This document shows positions 21,655 through 32,829 of a stretch of DNA of 64,000 bases, one piece after another. The notes under the pieces were generated by a model that made no database searches, was not told the DNA's origin, and saw only the letters and a list, made by a program, of their open reading frames with translations. How positions within the stretch are numbered: the first letter of the stretch is position 1; every line of letters starts with the position of its first letter. The stretch is from Isochrysis galbana (taxonomy: Eukaryota; Haptophyta; Isochrysidales; Isochrysidaceae): assembly GCA_018136815.1 (NCBI GenBank), contig CM030932.1, positions 2,254,234 to 2,318,233 on the forward strand, read 5' to 3'. A program made the position numbers and the translations under genes.

Positions 21655-21975
21655 CCGCGGCTCGCCGCGGCCACTCGCCTCGGCGAGAGAGATTAGCACT
21701 TCTGGGCTCCCATTCACGAGTGCCCCCCCCCCCTTGCCCCTGCGTTGTTTTTACCCGAAAGGGGTTTTCCCCCAGCGTGGACTCGAGGAGAGGACGTGCT
21801 GGGGTGCGCGGGGTCGGTGCGTGCACTGGGGGGAGGACGAATATCGGGGGGAGGGGGCAGTGCCCCCTCCCCCCGGTAGCACTCGGACACCTGGCTCGTC
21901 AGGCATGGCGGGATTCCGGGACGGAAAAGTTGTGTCCAATTAGCTAGTGGGGTTGGCTAGGATATAACATTAATT
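21655..21975 (+). repeat. Element A module 2, truncated copy
   Basis: About 310 bp nearly identical to 42345-42640 and 31770-32022: CGGCTCGCCGCGGCC, the palindrome ACCCGAAAGGGGTT, GGGTGCGCGGGGTCGGTGCG and the AT-rich end GGCTAGGATATAACATTAAT. The three copies are much closer to one another than other repeats here, so they moved recently. Confidence 0.8.
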
Positions 21976-21984
21976 GTTTTAAAA

Positions 21985-23715
21985 AATCAAATGGGGCAGC
22001 GCATATGACGGACCGGCCGACACAGCCTACCCTCTACCCCAAGAATATACGCTGAAAGGTACGCGAAAGACGCTCGAGGAATGCGATGTCAAAGCGCTAA
22101 CTAACGCCTACCTCGCGGGCAAGAAAAGCAAACGACAAAAAGCAAAAAGCGACCGTCCGATGGGAGGAGAGACTCCCTGTCTTAAAAGAGAAGTGGAAGC
22201 AGATATCTCAACTATACAAATACAACTTCTTAACACCTCGGGACTCATACTTACACTTTAAACATGTACTTCATAGACGGATCGCAACGGCCAACAGATT
22301 CGCCGGCGACCCAACCTGCCGCTTCTGTGGGGAAGCCCCCGAGTCGTCCACACACCTAGCGCGCTGTCGCGCGACGGAACAAATTTTCACATACATCGAG
22401 CAACTTTTCAAAACGCGAAACACATTGCAACACGTGACGGCACAGCGGTTGTTCTGCTACCAGGTCGACAGACCGCACCCCTCCTCAGGATATCTAGGAA
22501 TCTTGGCATGGAGATTAGGGACAGGCCAGAGTTTCGTTTGAGACCTGCCCAAATTTCGTTCGATATTTCGCCAATATTTCGCGTTTCCCCACCCAAATTT
22601 CGACAATATTTCGCGGCGAACTTGTGGAGTTGCGCTCACGTGTACACGCGCACTCGTGTACTGTGTACTGTAACTACGCCTACGCCATACGCCGATCGAC
22701 GATACGCTGTATGCTATATCTAGTGTTAACTATTATAATTAGTAGTATAATTAATACGACGTGTTAGTGTTAGTGTTAAGTTTAATTAAGTATTAAGATG
22801 TGCGATATCTATTGCCTATTATAACTACATACATTACTTTGATTCAGTAATTTACGCTCTGATAAACAAACCACAAGCCACAATTCAGACCTCACACCTC
22901 ACTTGTCCTTGTCATCATTTACGTGTCACGTTGGTTGTACGTTGTACCAGAGCATCAATGCGCACACTGGAGCTGATCGGACAACGAATTCATTTGCACG
23001 TCTCCCAAGATGCAAGATGCACTTCAATAACGAAAACACACGCTCACACGACGCGGAAGTTAGGTGACAAAGCAAAAGAAATACGGGCATCTCGCGACCA
23101 AGCTGGAATAAGCTGAGAGTTTGCCCTGCACCAGCCACCAACTCCAACTCATGATGGAGGATACGTGAAAAGCCGCGGTTTTGCCGCGCGTCACGCGTCG
23201 GGAATTTCGCGCCAGTCATTCTCGACCCCCCCCCTTCCCAAAATCGTAGTATATGTATTGATTTGTTGCCCATCGACCGATCGACCCCCGCCCCCCCCCT
23301 GGTATTGTGTCCATGTCCCTTAGACGGCCCAAATTTCGCGAAATTTCGAACGAAATCGACGCTCGGAAAATGAGCCCAAATTTCGAAAAAAATTTCCGAA
23401 ATCCTGGCCCGTCCCTAATGGAGATACATACTGACGGATTTCTACAACGTGCACTACGGCAACGACGAGGCGAGATCGACGAAAGCCATCCTAAGGGCCG
23501 TATTTTCGAGGTTCCACTGGCTGGTCAAGGCGAAGGTAGGCTTCTTCCAACGCCTTAAAGCTCAGAGAGAAAGACTTGGACTTCACGCCCCGAGCAACAA
23601 ACACCTGCGCAGAATGATTTCCCCGCTGTACTCAGTGGATAAAGATTTTAACCTGGAGATCTCTATCGAACTAGCGCAAATAGCGACCGAACTAGGCATC
23701 AGAAGTATTACATGA
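21985..23715 (+). pseudogene. LINE reverse-transcriptase C-terminus (zf-RVT), split by a hAT element
   Basis: One reading frame covers about 22160-22515 and resumes at 23418 after the inserted hAT. It encodes the end of a non-LTR retrotransposon polymerase: the thumb-like KWKQISQLYKYNFLTPRDS, then a zinc knuckle CRFCGEAPESSTHLARC (C-X2-C-X8-H-X3-C, about 22315-22365), typical of zf-RVT. After the insertion, WRYILTDFYNVHYGNDEA... runs to a TGA at about 23715. Reading across the 8-bp duplication with the hAT removed keeps the frame, which confirms the insertion. The 5' part (21985-22160) is frame-broken. No polymerase core is present, so it is a 5'-truncated copy, normal for LINEs. Confidence 0.8.
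22516..23417 (-). mobile_element. hAT-family DNA transposon, 902 bp, internally deleted
   Basis: Flanked by a perfect 8-bp direct repeat ATGGAGAT (22508-22515 and 23418-23425), the hAT target-duplication length. Terminal inverted repeats start TAGGGACAGGCCAG on the left and TAGGGACGGGCCAG (complement) on the right. The minus-strand ORF 22926-23273 retains the C-terminal hAT dimerisation motif: LTSASCERVFSLLKCIL, then an Asn/Arg helix. The rest of the transposase is deleted, so the copy is non-autonomous. It sits inside the LINE above and is younger than it. Confidence 0.88.
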
Positions 23716-23987
23716 ACCCCCCGAACTAAGAAGAAGGTTTCTTCAGAGGGCCGACCCCTTAGGGGGCGGTCAAACACACCCAAACAAGGACTCCACTCAC
23801 TCCTACCCCCACTATCTCACGCCCCTGGTCGAAGCAGCGCGCGCGGCCTCCCCCTCTCCATTTTCTAGGAAAGGAAAAGGGGGGGGGGGAAAGGGGTGTG
23901 ATAGGAAAGGGAGAGTAGTTAGGAGTAGCACTAGCAATCTGACCCACGCCGTGCACGCAGCGGCTAGTTTTTCAAGATTTTTTTTTT

Positions 23988-24087
23988 NNNNNNNNNNNNN
24001 NNNNNNNNNNNNNNNNNNNNNNNNNNNNNNNNNNNNNNNNNNNNNNNNNNNNNNNNNNNNNNNNNNNNNNNNNNNNNNNNNNNNNNN
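23988..24087. other. Assembly gap, 100 N
   Basis: Exactly 100 N, a conventional placeholder for a gap of unknown length. Left of it are a T run and AT-richer DNA unrelated to the right side; right of it is the protease end of a retroelement. The polymerase part of that element is probably lost here. Confidence 0.99.
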
Positions 24088-25207
24088 AATGGTAGCGGAG
24101 TGGGCGCGCCAAAAATCGTTCCCGAGCAGAAGCATCGCGTTTCCTTCGATGACCGCGAACGAATGACGAAGAGGCGACCGGACAAGGAGAAGACGAGGCT
24201 AGCCCGGCCCCTAGTGATGAGAGGAAGGCCGTCCGGCCCATGTAGGTTGGGGACGGTAGCGTCCGATACGCGTTCGACGCAAGCGTCTTCAGGTAGTCGA
24301 TCGAGAAGAGCAGTGGTGATTACTGACGGCCCGCTCCAGTGTCAGCCAGGGTGCTGTTCACCGTGAGGGCAACGTCCGGGAGAACGAACCCTTGAGCTGC
24401 GCGGTCGCCATCGGCACGGCAGACCACGAGATCGCGGACATAGAGGCAGTGACGAGGGTAGAGCGGCGGCGGAGTGTCCGCGATAGATTCCACCGGAAGT
24501 GAGGTTCCGGCTCCGGGTGACAGGGTGGTTGGATTGGAGGCTAGCCTGGACGGAGAAGATTCATCGACGTGGGGCACTCGCTCGATAGCGGCGGCCACCG
24601 TCTGCGGCACGAATGGTATCGAGGAGCGTGGGGATGCCTTTGCTGAACTAGAGGGGTTAGGCACGCCATCATAGCCTAGCCCTCGACGGTCCGTCGGATG
24701 CCGAGGTTGATCCATTTGGCGTGACCATTCCTTCTCCAGGGACTTCTGCAAGTCTGTCTTCGGAAGCTTCGACAACTCGGAAAATCCGGCCGCACTGAGG
24801 CCCCTAGCGGTAGCCCCATCGCAATACAGTGCCCGTGGAGTATCCTCTCCTTCGGCGGCGTCGGAGGGCTTGGTCTCGAGGGTCTGCATGCTCCGGTGTT
24901 CTGGCATCTCGGGCGTGTCATCTTCTCCCGAGTCGGCCCGACATCCCAGGTTTCGAGTGGCCTTTCGGCTACGAACGAATTGGTCAGTTCGGCCACTCCC
25001 TCGTCGCCAGCCGTGAAGGAGGCGCTCGGAGATAGTGCATTGATGCCTTGAGAGCCCAGTCGAGACAAGATGGGAGGTTCCGACGGCTCGCAGCTGCCGC
25101 TTGCTCAGCGATTTCTTGGGCGATGGAAGGCGTGACATCCGCCACCGATGGACCCCCGAAATTACATCACGGTCGAAGACCTGCCACTTGCTGCGGGCCT
25201 TCTTCAC
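24088..25207 (-). pseudogene. Retroelement aspartic protease region
   Basis: Polar, Pro/Ser-rich linker (ORF 24320-25207, minus) that ends in a retroviral-type aspartic protease. The active-site motif LADTGAG lies at about 24328-24350. Shifted by one frame it continues VITTALLDRLPEDACV...LITRGRASLVFSLSG. After another frame change it ends LLLGNDFWRAHSATI at about 24090-24135, the conserved C-terminal LLGxDFL strand. Both frame changes are single-base events, so either the copy is dead or the assembly has indels. The reading direction continues into the gap, where reverse transcriptase would be expected. Confidence 0.7.
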
Positions 25208-25519
25208 CGTGTTTGGAGGGCCTGGCGTTGTAGAGCGGTCCTCTATGGGCCACTCCCACGGCAGGAAGCGGTCTCCTTCCGCCTCGGCTCGTCTTGCGAT
25301 ACGTTTGTTTCCGAGTCCTCCTGATGAAGCAGGCGAGAAGCATCGGCAACGGGGCCTGCGTCCGGGATCACGACAACCGAATCAGACACTGGCGAACCGC
25401 TGGGAGGCGTGAGGTGAGAGCTAGAAGCTGCTTCGCCTCTCCCCTCCATGAAACGAGCCAGAGCCGTCCTCGGCTCAGCCAGCTCGAAACCGGTCGGAGC
25501 AAAGCGAAGGGCGTTCTCT

Positions 25520-26390
25520 CAAGCTGGCAGCTGCTTGGGAAATTGCCCAGTCCACCGTGAAGTCGAGCGAACGCGACGCCTTGGCTTCGCGCGCATAACG
25601 GCGCAGACCGGCATCCACTGGGCCGCCATTGCACCGGCAATCCCACATAGGTGCGGCGCGAAGGGCGCCACGGTGGGGCGACGGCGATAGATCCGCCATA
25701 GCGGATAGACGTCCCTCGACAATCTTCGAAGGCTGCAAGGACGGGAGTGAAGCCGTCAGGTACAGGCCAGTTGCTTTTTGATGGCCCGTGCCGTGCTGCC
25801 ACGGCTGCACAAACTGCCGCGGTCGCAACCCCCCGACTAAGGCAGAGGCTTCCGCGTGCATTCGAGGATTTTCGACGGCAACGAAAGGCGCGTCGGCGCT
25901 TGCCATGGCGAGGAAGACTCTAGCGGCGGATTCGAGAGCCTGGCGTCGTCCCGGCTCCCGATCGAGCCACTGGCAACTCACCGCCGACACATACGTGCAC
26001 GGCGGATGCGCAACCACGAGGTCCAACCGAGGTTTTGAATGTGAAGAGCATCTCCGCAGAAGTGGGGAATGTAGTCGATCTCCGACGGTCGTAAATCGCA
26101 CGTCGCGACGTGCGCTCCGGCGAGTAGGAACATCGAAGACACGACCCCGCTAGCTTCACCGACGACTAGAACGCGGGGTGGAGGAATCCCCTCGGCCGCG
26201 TCGAACGTCACGGCGTCGTGGATCGCCGCTAACTCAGCGCAAAGCTCGTCAAAATGCGTCGGCAGTACGGCAGAGGGTGATGAATGAGTGCTCGCGTGCG
26301 GCCGCCGCAAGGCTAGAGCAGCTTCGGCGAGATGGCGGGGCAAGATGACGGAGGAACCGCTAGCCGGGCACGGGAGGCGGCTAACATTTG
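25520..26390 (-). pseudogene. Dcm-like cytosine-C5 methyltransferase carried by the retroelement
   Basis: Three overlapping frames together give a methyltransferase-like protein. Frame 1 (about 26390-26050): SAM-binding motif I VLVVGEASGVVSSMFLLAGA and CDLRPSE (acidic loop after strand 2). Frame 2 (about 26040-25680): DLVVAHPPCTYVS, with the catalytic-type PPC, VAVENPRM (motif VI, ENP where ENV is usual), then QPWQHGTGHQKATGLYL...LPSLQPS. Frame 3 (about 25660-25600): CGIAGAMAAQW, the motif X/C-terminal helix that phage and virus-like C5 methyltransferases share. This order is typical of short phage-type enzymes; unlike DNMT5 it has no fused domain. It lies between Gag and protease on the same strand. 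Substrate and activity unknown; frame breaks suggest decay. Confidence 0.68.
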
Positions 26391-27618
26391 GAGCTCGCGC
26401 GTAGGGGCGCGGGCAGCTTCAGTAGACTTGGCGGCCGAGGAACAACCAACCACGGCGATCCGGTGGATGGCCTCGGCAGTAGAATTCAGGGGGAGGGGGT
26501 CGTCGCCCTGAAGTTTCGGTGGGCTAGACCTGAAGGGGGTTGGCTCCGGCGGGCGATCCCTGGAACAGGGATCCTCCGGAGAGCCGAGAGAAAGAGGAGA
26601 CGCCGGCGTCCGTGTGGGGCGCGACGAGAGATCGTAATCGACGGCCCCTGCGTCTCCCGAGTCTGGGTGACCACGGCGTGAGCGCGGAAAGCCGCAGCTC
26701 CCTTGGAACCTTCAACTTCATCGACCCGGAAGCCGACCCTTCCGGGTCGGGAACCAGGTCAGAAACGAGAACAGGTGCAACTTCGAGACGAGAGAATGAA
26801 CACGATGACGGAGAATATAACGAACCGGGGAGAGAGGTGAGGAGGAGGCACAAGTCTCCGCCTCCACTGCACGAGAACCTACGGTAGACAACGACAATTC
26901 GTCCGCAGAGCGGCTCCGGCTATGGCCCTTGGGAGAGAGGTCTCCAGTGGGGTCCCGCCGGGAAAGAGCAGAAACAGGTAAAGCAGCAACAACGTTTTCG
27001 GACGCGGCAGCGGCCACGTCGGACCTATCCATAGAACCTAGAGCAGAAGATGATACCGAATCGACAGCCCTCGAGGGCTTTACAACTGACTGTTTACGAA
27101 ACGAAGAGACCGAAGACGCGTCGGATCCACCTAGCCCACCCCCTTGGGCAGGGCCGTCGGGGATGAATCCAGGGATGAAGATGCGTCGAAAGACCTAGGA
27201 GAATTAGAAGAAACCGAAGACAGCATAGTATCCGTAGAAATAGATTCCAAGAGGGGCAGCGAGCGAGAATCGGCCCCTAACATCCTAATAGCGTGCGGAG
27301 TAATAGAAGAACTTGTAGACGTACACGAATTTCGGAGAGTCGGGTCGCGACTATCTCCGGGGCAAACCTGTTTCCAGGAGCCCGGGTCAAGTGTCGACTC
27401 CGGCTTCCGAGATAGCCGTTCGGCGGGGGCTTCAGCCGGCGAGGCGGCTCCCACCGTCGAGGACTGAATAGAGCTAGAGACAGGGGGAGAATCGCCGCGT
27501 CGACAGCTCTTCTCCCCAAGCGGCGTAGGGATCGGATCGGGATGGTGGTGGTGGCGTTCAGGCCCACCGCCCGCGATGTTCTCCGCCAGGGTTTGAAGGA
27601 CGGGGACCCGCCGGACCC
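26391..27618 (-). other. Retroelement linker between Gag and methyltransferase
   Basis: Several overlapping ORFs under 125 codons on both strands, rich in Ser, Arg, Glu and Pro. None matches a domain I know. Probably a decayed disordered part of the same polyprotein; no integrase, RNase H or reverse-transcriptase motifs seen. Confidence 0.4.
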
Positions 27619-29790
27619 CTACTGAGGCTTAACCCGGACCATCGAGCGAAGAAGCTTATGAATGTGCTCGTCCGATCCGCACTCTCCGCAGCCAGCCTCA
27701 CACAGAAAGCGGATATATGGCTGACAGATGACGGGGTTGTGAGCACCGTCTCCCGTGCCATATTTCCAGGCTTCGCTGGATGGAGTGCCAGGAGGAGCTT
27801 GAGGTCGGAAAGCGCAGAAGGCACAGCCGTTTTCGTTCGTCCATTCGGTGATTCCCCTATTGATATCGTCCGTCCGTGGAGTTTCCATTGAATTATCGGC
27901 CGGTCGGCACTTCGCTAGCGCCGCCGAGACCCTTGGGTGCTTGGCATAGCCTGCTACGGCCCAGAAGCGGGCTCGGGCCCGATTCCAAAGCTCGGGCGTC
28001 CACCGGGATACGCCCAAATCGGGCGGTAGCCCTTGGCCGTTCGCCGGCGGATCGCAGCGACGGCTGGGCGGCCGAGACGAGCCTCCCTTTCGACCCGGTG
28101 GATCGGTCAGTATAGCCGGCAACGGCGAGTTGGAGTGGTAACTTGCCGGCGGTGCAGCAGCCCGATAATCAGGCTTCGAAGCAGGCGAGTGTCCCTGTCC
28201 GCGAAGAGCTTCCGCCACGGTGGCTTGGACGGCTGCCTGCACGGCGGCGACCATGTCCGTGGTCGAAGCGGTCTTCTGGGACGAGGAAGTCTCGTTCTTT
28301 GACTCGCCTGAGGCTTTAGTGCGTACGCTAGCCACGGTTTGCTTCGTCGAGGGCCGGGATTGATGACGCTTCACCCGGGCCTGCTCGTAAGGGCTGAGGT
28401 ACCGTTGGCAGAGGTTGACGCACGAGAGCGCCGACCGCCCTAGCTCGTGGTTCTCTACGCGGAAACGAGTCTCCGCGAGCACCTCCGCAAATTTAATAGC
28501 ATTATCGACGCCGCGCTGAGGATCAACCTTATCGTTCCGGATGATTTCTTCGAACCTCTGGTTGATCTCATGGGCCATGTTTGGATGATCCCACACGTTG
28601 GTGGAGTCAACCGCGGAATCGCCAAGCTTGCGGATGTAGGCGCGAACCAAATTCTTGCTGAGCTCACATAGATCAGCGCCGGCCTCGCGCTCCCTCATGC
28701 GGTCCCACTCCATCGACGCCGAGTCTTTCGCGAAACCATCGGCCCCGTTTGCGAAGGTCCCGTCGCATTTGCGAAGAAGGACGTCAGCAGCGAGGACAGG
28801 ATTGAGAGCGAGGGCGCGGTCCTCCACTAGATCGAGGAGGAAGGCGAAGATGCGGGAATTGCCGCTGGAATTGGCTCCGGCTGCCGCGAGGAGGGAGGTA
28901 AATATTTCGCGATGATCGCAGCCGAGCGCTAGTGCCCGCTCCAACGGCTTGATGAGAGTTAGCCGAAATTCATTCCAGGCTGTCGCCGCGGTTTGAACGT
29001 TATCGGAGGCGAGGGCCTTTGGGAAGCGGAGCTCCGAAAGCTCTTTGCCCATCCTGACCTGATGGTGAAGGGTTTGCTCGGCTGAGAAGCGGCTACGCAC
29101 CCATTTGAGCAAGTGGTCCTCCTCCATGAAAATTCGGCAATGCCAAACGTTGCCCGCCAGGGAGAGGTTGCTCTTCAAAATGGTGTGGATGAGCTCATGC
29201 TCGTCGGAGTCGCGGTAAAGGGCGGCCAGATCGCGTGAGGGCAGGGCGAGGAGATTTTTCCACTCGCTTACAACTGCCTCTCGCTCATCCATCCCCACCG
29301 CAAGGCAGGGGTCGCGAGGGTGGCGGAACGGCACCATCGGGGTCGGGCCCCGGTAAAGGCTCTGATCCTGGCGGCGGGGTTCCGATTTGGAGGTCGGGTA
29401 CGCCGACCGTGGAACCCTAGAAGCCGGAGAGGCGTGGCCCTTTGGGTCTAGAGCAGGAGGCTCGCCCATGGGTGGTTCCCTCTGAACCGGCCTAGCAGAA
29501 TCCGCAGCCGCCTCGGTCCGATCCATGGACGGACTTGAAGCGGGCTCTTGGCGGGCTTGGAGTAGCTGAGTCAGGGCTTTGAACCCTGCTTCAACTTGAT
29601 CCCGGAGAAGCCCCTCCCTCGCCTCTGCCGCGGCAAGGGATGACTGCAGGCGCTCCACAGCCCCTTTTAGGGTGTTGGTCTGCGCTTGAAGCCTTGCCAT
29701 TTCCGCATCCTGACGCGCCGCGGCCGTCTCGATCGGGGTGATCTCTTGATCAAGGACCCCTTTGATGACGGCGGGGCATAGTCCCGGTAG
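27619..29790 (-). mobile_element. Retroelement Gag-like ORF, main frame
   Basis: ORF 27619-29700 (693 codons), with its frame open a little further upstream. It starts with a coiled coil (TLKGAVERLQSSLAAAEARE), then a Pro/Arg-rich stretch, a large helical domain (about residues 130-420, e.g. RFSAEQTLHHQVRMGKELSE) that would be the capsid-like part, a Lys/Ser/Pro-rich nucleocapsid-like region, and a Cys/His-rich C-terminus (CAFCAFRP ... CEAGCGECGSDEHIH) resembling a zinc-binding module. It ends at TAA/TAG-rich sequence without pol. Called Gag from domain order and position upstream of a protease; no homology could be tested. Confidence 0.62.
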
Positions 29791-30336
29791 GCGGGGCTTC
29801 GGAAGCTGATCCCCTCCCCTTCACCGACCTCAGACTCATCATCTCGAAGGTGAGGAGGTGGGTCAAACTGAATCAGAGGGAGGGGGCCTTCCTCCACCTC
29901 ATTGGCCAGCTCAGCGGCACTGAAGTTGGCCTCATGTGGGAGAGGGTCATGCTCCACCATGGCCCACTGTAATTGCACCCGGTGGGTGCCGAAGGCAGCG
30001 GACGGAGGCTCGCCATCCGACACGAGCTGGTCGGAGCCAATCATGGGGATAGCAGCCGGAGTGATGGGTGGCATTGGCGCAGCCTCAGTGGTCGTGGGAT
30101 CACTCGGGAACCCCTCGGGAACAGAAGCTGCAGCGGGCAGAGAAGGTTCCCTGAGGGGTTCCTCCTCTGCGGCCGAGGACGTGAGCTTTGATTTCGTGCT
30201 TGTCGAGTCGAGCGGAGCCGGAGGGCTCTGAGCCACTCCGTCGCGAGCAGCACCGGCGGCTAGCGCGGCGCTTTGGCCCTCCTCCCCACCGGGAGTCGGG
30301 TGAATGAAATTCTGGACTGGGTCGGGCAACCCCATT
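29760..30336 (-). pseudogene. Retroelement Gag N-terminal segment, out of frame
   Basis: From ATG 30336 (MGLPDPVQNFIHPTPGGEE) about 190 residues, acidic and Pro-rich, ending around AYRDYAPP. A one-base frame change at about 29760-29800 is needed to continue into the coiled coil of the main Gag ORF. A diverged relative of this segment lies at 55842-56450 on the plus strand (shared TSTKS, PP-x-R-x-DY motifs). Confidence 0.5.
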
Positions 30337-31440
30337 TGGGTGTCTGGACGGGGAACGAACGGCGAACGAAGGGCTGTGGGGCGGCGAGGCGCTCCTAGCG
30401 GCCCTAGTGTGATGGGTTGTAAGAGATTGTTAGACCTACAAAGAACTCTTCCCTCAGGGAGGGAGCCTAAGCTGCTTGAGTGCAGCGACGCAGCGAACAA
30501 CGACGGACAACGAAGCTGAGAACAACAGGATACACCGACTCACGAACACACCGGAATCATTCACCCAAACAAAGCAAATTATCAAGCAACCGCGACCCCA
30601 AATCACCGATAACTCAAACACGTCGCGAGAGACGGAGAGAGAGAGCGAGAGAGAGAGAGAGACTCCGCAGCGACGGCCGGAGCGTGTCTCCGTTGTAACT
30701 TCCCCACGTAGCGGAGAGTCCGAAGGGGAGCGTCATGTCGCGCGACCACGGCGATCACTTTGGATACAGATCGCAACGAGATGTCTTCACGACAGAGGAA
30801 ATCTTGCCGTTGAGCGTGAACCTTCTAGACGCTTCTAACGAACAACCCTGAGTAGCAACCAAGGGGAAGAAACACCAAAGGGGCCAAGGCTTGCATGTAG
30901 CTTGCATCAAGGGGAAAGATTCCCTCACCTAGGAAGCGAACCTACACCGATCTCCAAGGGGAGATGGCAAATTAAACCTCAAATCTCGAGCGGATAGAGC
31001 AACCGACTCGCTCGCCAAACACCTTGACCGAGAAGAAAGAAGCAAGGACCTACAAGCCAAGGGTAGCGGACCTAGGGAATGTGAGAGGAAATTTCCGAAC
31101 GCCAAGACGAACGCCAAACGCCGAACGCGGGGATTCAACGAAACCCTAACCAGGCCAAGCAGAACCTACGAAGAACAGGCCTGGACAACAACGAAAGTCA
31201 GCAGGTCCCAAGAAAGAACCGGAACCCAACAAGAAACGACAAGCCTTGCAAGAAGCTAAACAAGCCTTCACAAGGTAACTCGAGAGCCTGAGACAAGCGC
31301 GCAGCGAGTGACAGGCGACCTGGCTCCTTTGGGTCAAGATTACCCGAAAGGAGGAAACCTGGAATCTAGACCTGACAAACAGGCTAGAAGGAACGAAACA
31401 AGAACTCGAATTCTAGATCGCTAGGGACGAACCCTACCAA
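30337..31440 (-). other. Retroelement leader or LTR-like region
   Basis: About 1.1 kb upstream of Gag on its strand, of lower GC than the surroundings and without coding features. It includes a GA/CT tract (about 30632-30662). I could not find matching terminal repeats or a primer-binding site; the other end of the element is lost at the gap, so LTR status is untested. Confidence 0.4.
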
Positions 31441-31526
31441 CCTAGATGTACCTGAGCTTCACCGTGTGGCCGCACGGCGAAGGACCTGGAAACAAGAGCC
31501 TGGAAATCGCATCATCTAGGATGAAT

Positions 31527-32022
31527 GCGACACAGCCTCACCTGCCCCCTGAGCTGTGCTCCCAGGCCCTGCAGGCCATCTGGGGACCAGAGCGAGGGGC
31601 CGCAGGCGCGCGCCATGGGCCCCCGCCGCAGGGAAGAGAGGAGGAAAAGGGAAGAGGGAGGGGAGGGGGGAGCGGCAGCTCTCCCCTCCGGCAGAAACGT
31701 GTCTTCTCGCCCCGTTTGGGTAAGAGAAGACGGGGGCGCCAGAGCCAGGAGGGAAGGGCCGCGGCTCGCCGTGGCCACTCGCACTAGCGAGGGAGATTAG
31801 CGCTTCTGGGCCCCTATCTCACGAGTGCCCCCCCCCCCCGCGCGTTGCTTTTACCCGAAAGGGGTTTTCCCCCAGCGTGGACTCGAGGAGAGGACGCGCT
31901 GGGGTGCGCGGGGTCGGTGCGTGCACTGGGGGGAGGACAAATATCGAGGGGAGGGGGCGGTGCCCCCTCCCCCCGGTAGCACCCGGACACCTGGCTCGTC
32001 AGGCATGGCGGGATTCCGGGAC
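31527..32022 (+). repeat. Element A copy, 5'-truncated
   Basis: Matches 42106-42600 closely: CAGCCTCACCTGCCCCCTGA, the CGCGCGCCATGGGCC block, ACCCGAAAGGGGTT, and the end GGCATGGCGGGATTCCGGGACG. It lacks the family's AT-rich end, being replaced at 32023 by hAT transposase sequence. Confidence 0.8.
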
Positions 32023-32463
32023 GCAGTTGAGCGGGAGTTTTCGCAATTCAAGCTTAGAGATGGCGAGATGGCGCTTTATTCAGCCGTCCGTCGGCAATTG
32101 AGAATGCTAAACTGATGGAACCATCTCGGTGGTGGAGTCAATACGGTAAGCATGTCCCATTACTTGCAGCGGTGGCACAACAAGTGCTAGCACAACCAGC
32201 GGCGGCATCGGCGGCAGAACGGAATTGGTCCATCTACGGGGCAATTCAGAGCAACAACAGGTCTCGAATGAGCCATCAGGTCGCGGACAAACTTGTGTAT
32301 TGTCACGAAACGATGCACACGCGGCTCCGTGTGCAATCTGCGGGGTGGTCTCCGGATGTAGTTAAGTGGGACAGTGACGACGACAGTGACGCAGAAGATG
32401 ATTGGATGGCTGACGAGGCGATGGATCCGAGTGCGGAAGTGGTGAAGGAGTTGCTTGTCTGAT
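32023..32463 (+). pseudogene. hAT transposase C-terminal fragment
   Basis: Two frames give the C-terminus of a hAT transposase: EREFSQFKLRDGEMALY in the first, then QYGKHVPLLAAVAQQVLAQ and AAERNWSIYGAIQSNNRSRM followed by ADKLVYCHETM (the classic ERxWS/dimerisation helices), ending in an acidic tail at TGA about 32463. A stop at about 32115 separates the frames. It differs from the hAT at 22.5 kb, so at least two hAT families are present. Confidence 0.8.
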
Positions 32464-32829
32464 GTCTAACTCTATAACCCCGAGCGCGCTCGCTCGCTCG
32501 CTCGCACCTCCGAGCGCTCGCGCGCTCGCGCGCGACCGTCAAAAAACGGTGGCAAAAACGGAGGGTGTTTGAAAGACGGTGAAAAACACTGTTTTTGGCC
32601 TCCAAAAAAAACGCTGTTTCTGTCTTTCACATCTAGGAGTAGCCTGGACCTTGAATAGTGTTTTAAACCCTACCTACAGCCCCACCCCTGCGACGATGAC
32701 CAGCGCGTCGGCCGACGAAAGGCAGCCGGCCGGCTCCCTCCCCTCCCTCCCCCCCCCCTTCCCCTCCCCTCCCCCCTCCCCCCCCGGCCCCCCCCTCTCC
32801 CTCTTCCCCCTCTTCCCCCTCCCCTCCCC
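32464..32829. other. Low-complexity flank of hAT fragment
   Basis: Contains (GCTC)n/(GCGC)n palindromic DNA at about 32485-32540, then a repeat of AAAACGGTG-type motifs that may be a hAT terminus (GGGTGTTTGAAAGACGGTG at 32563). No gene. Confidence 0.4.
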
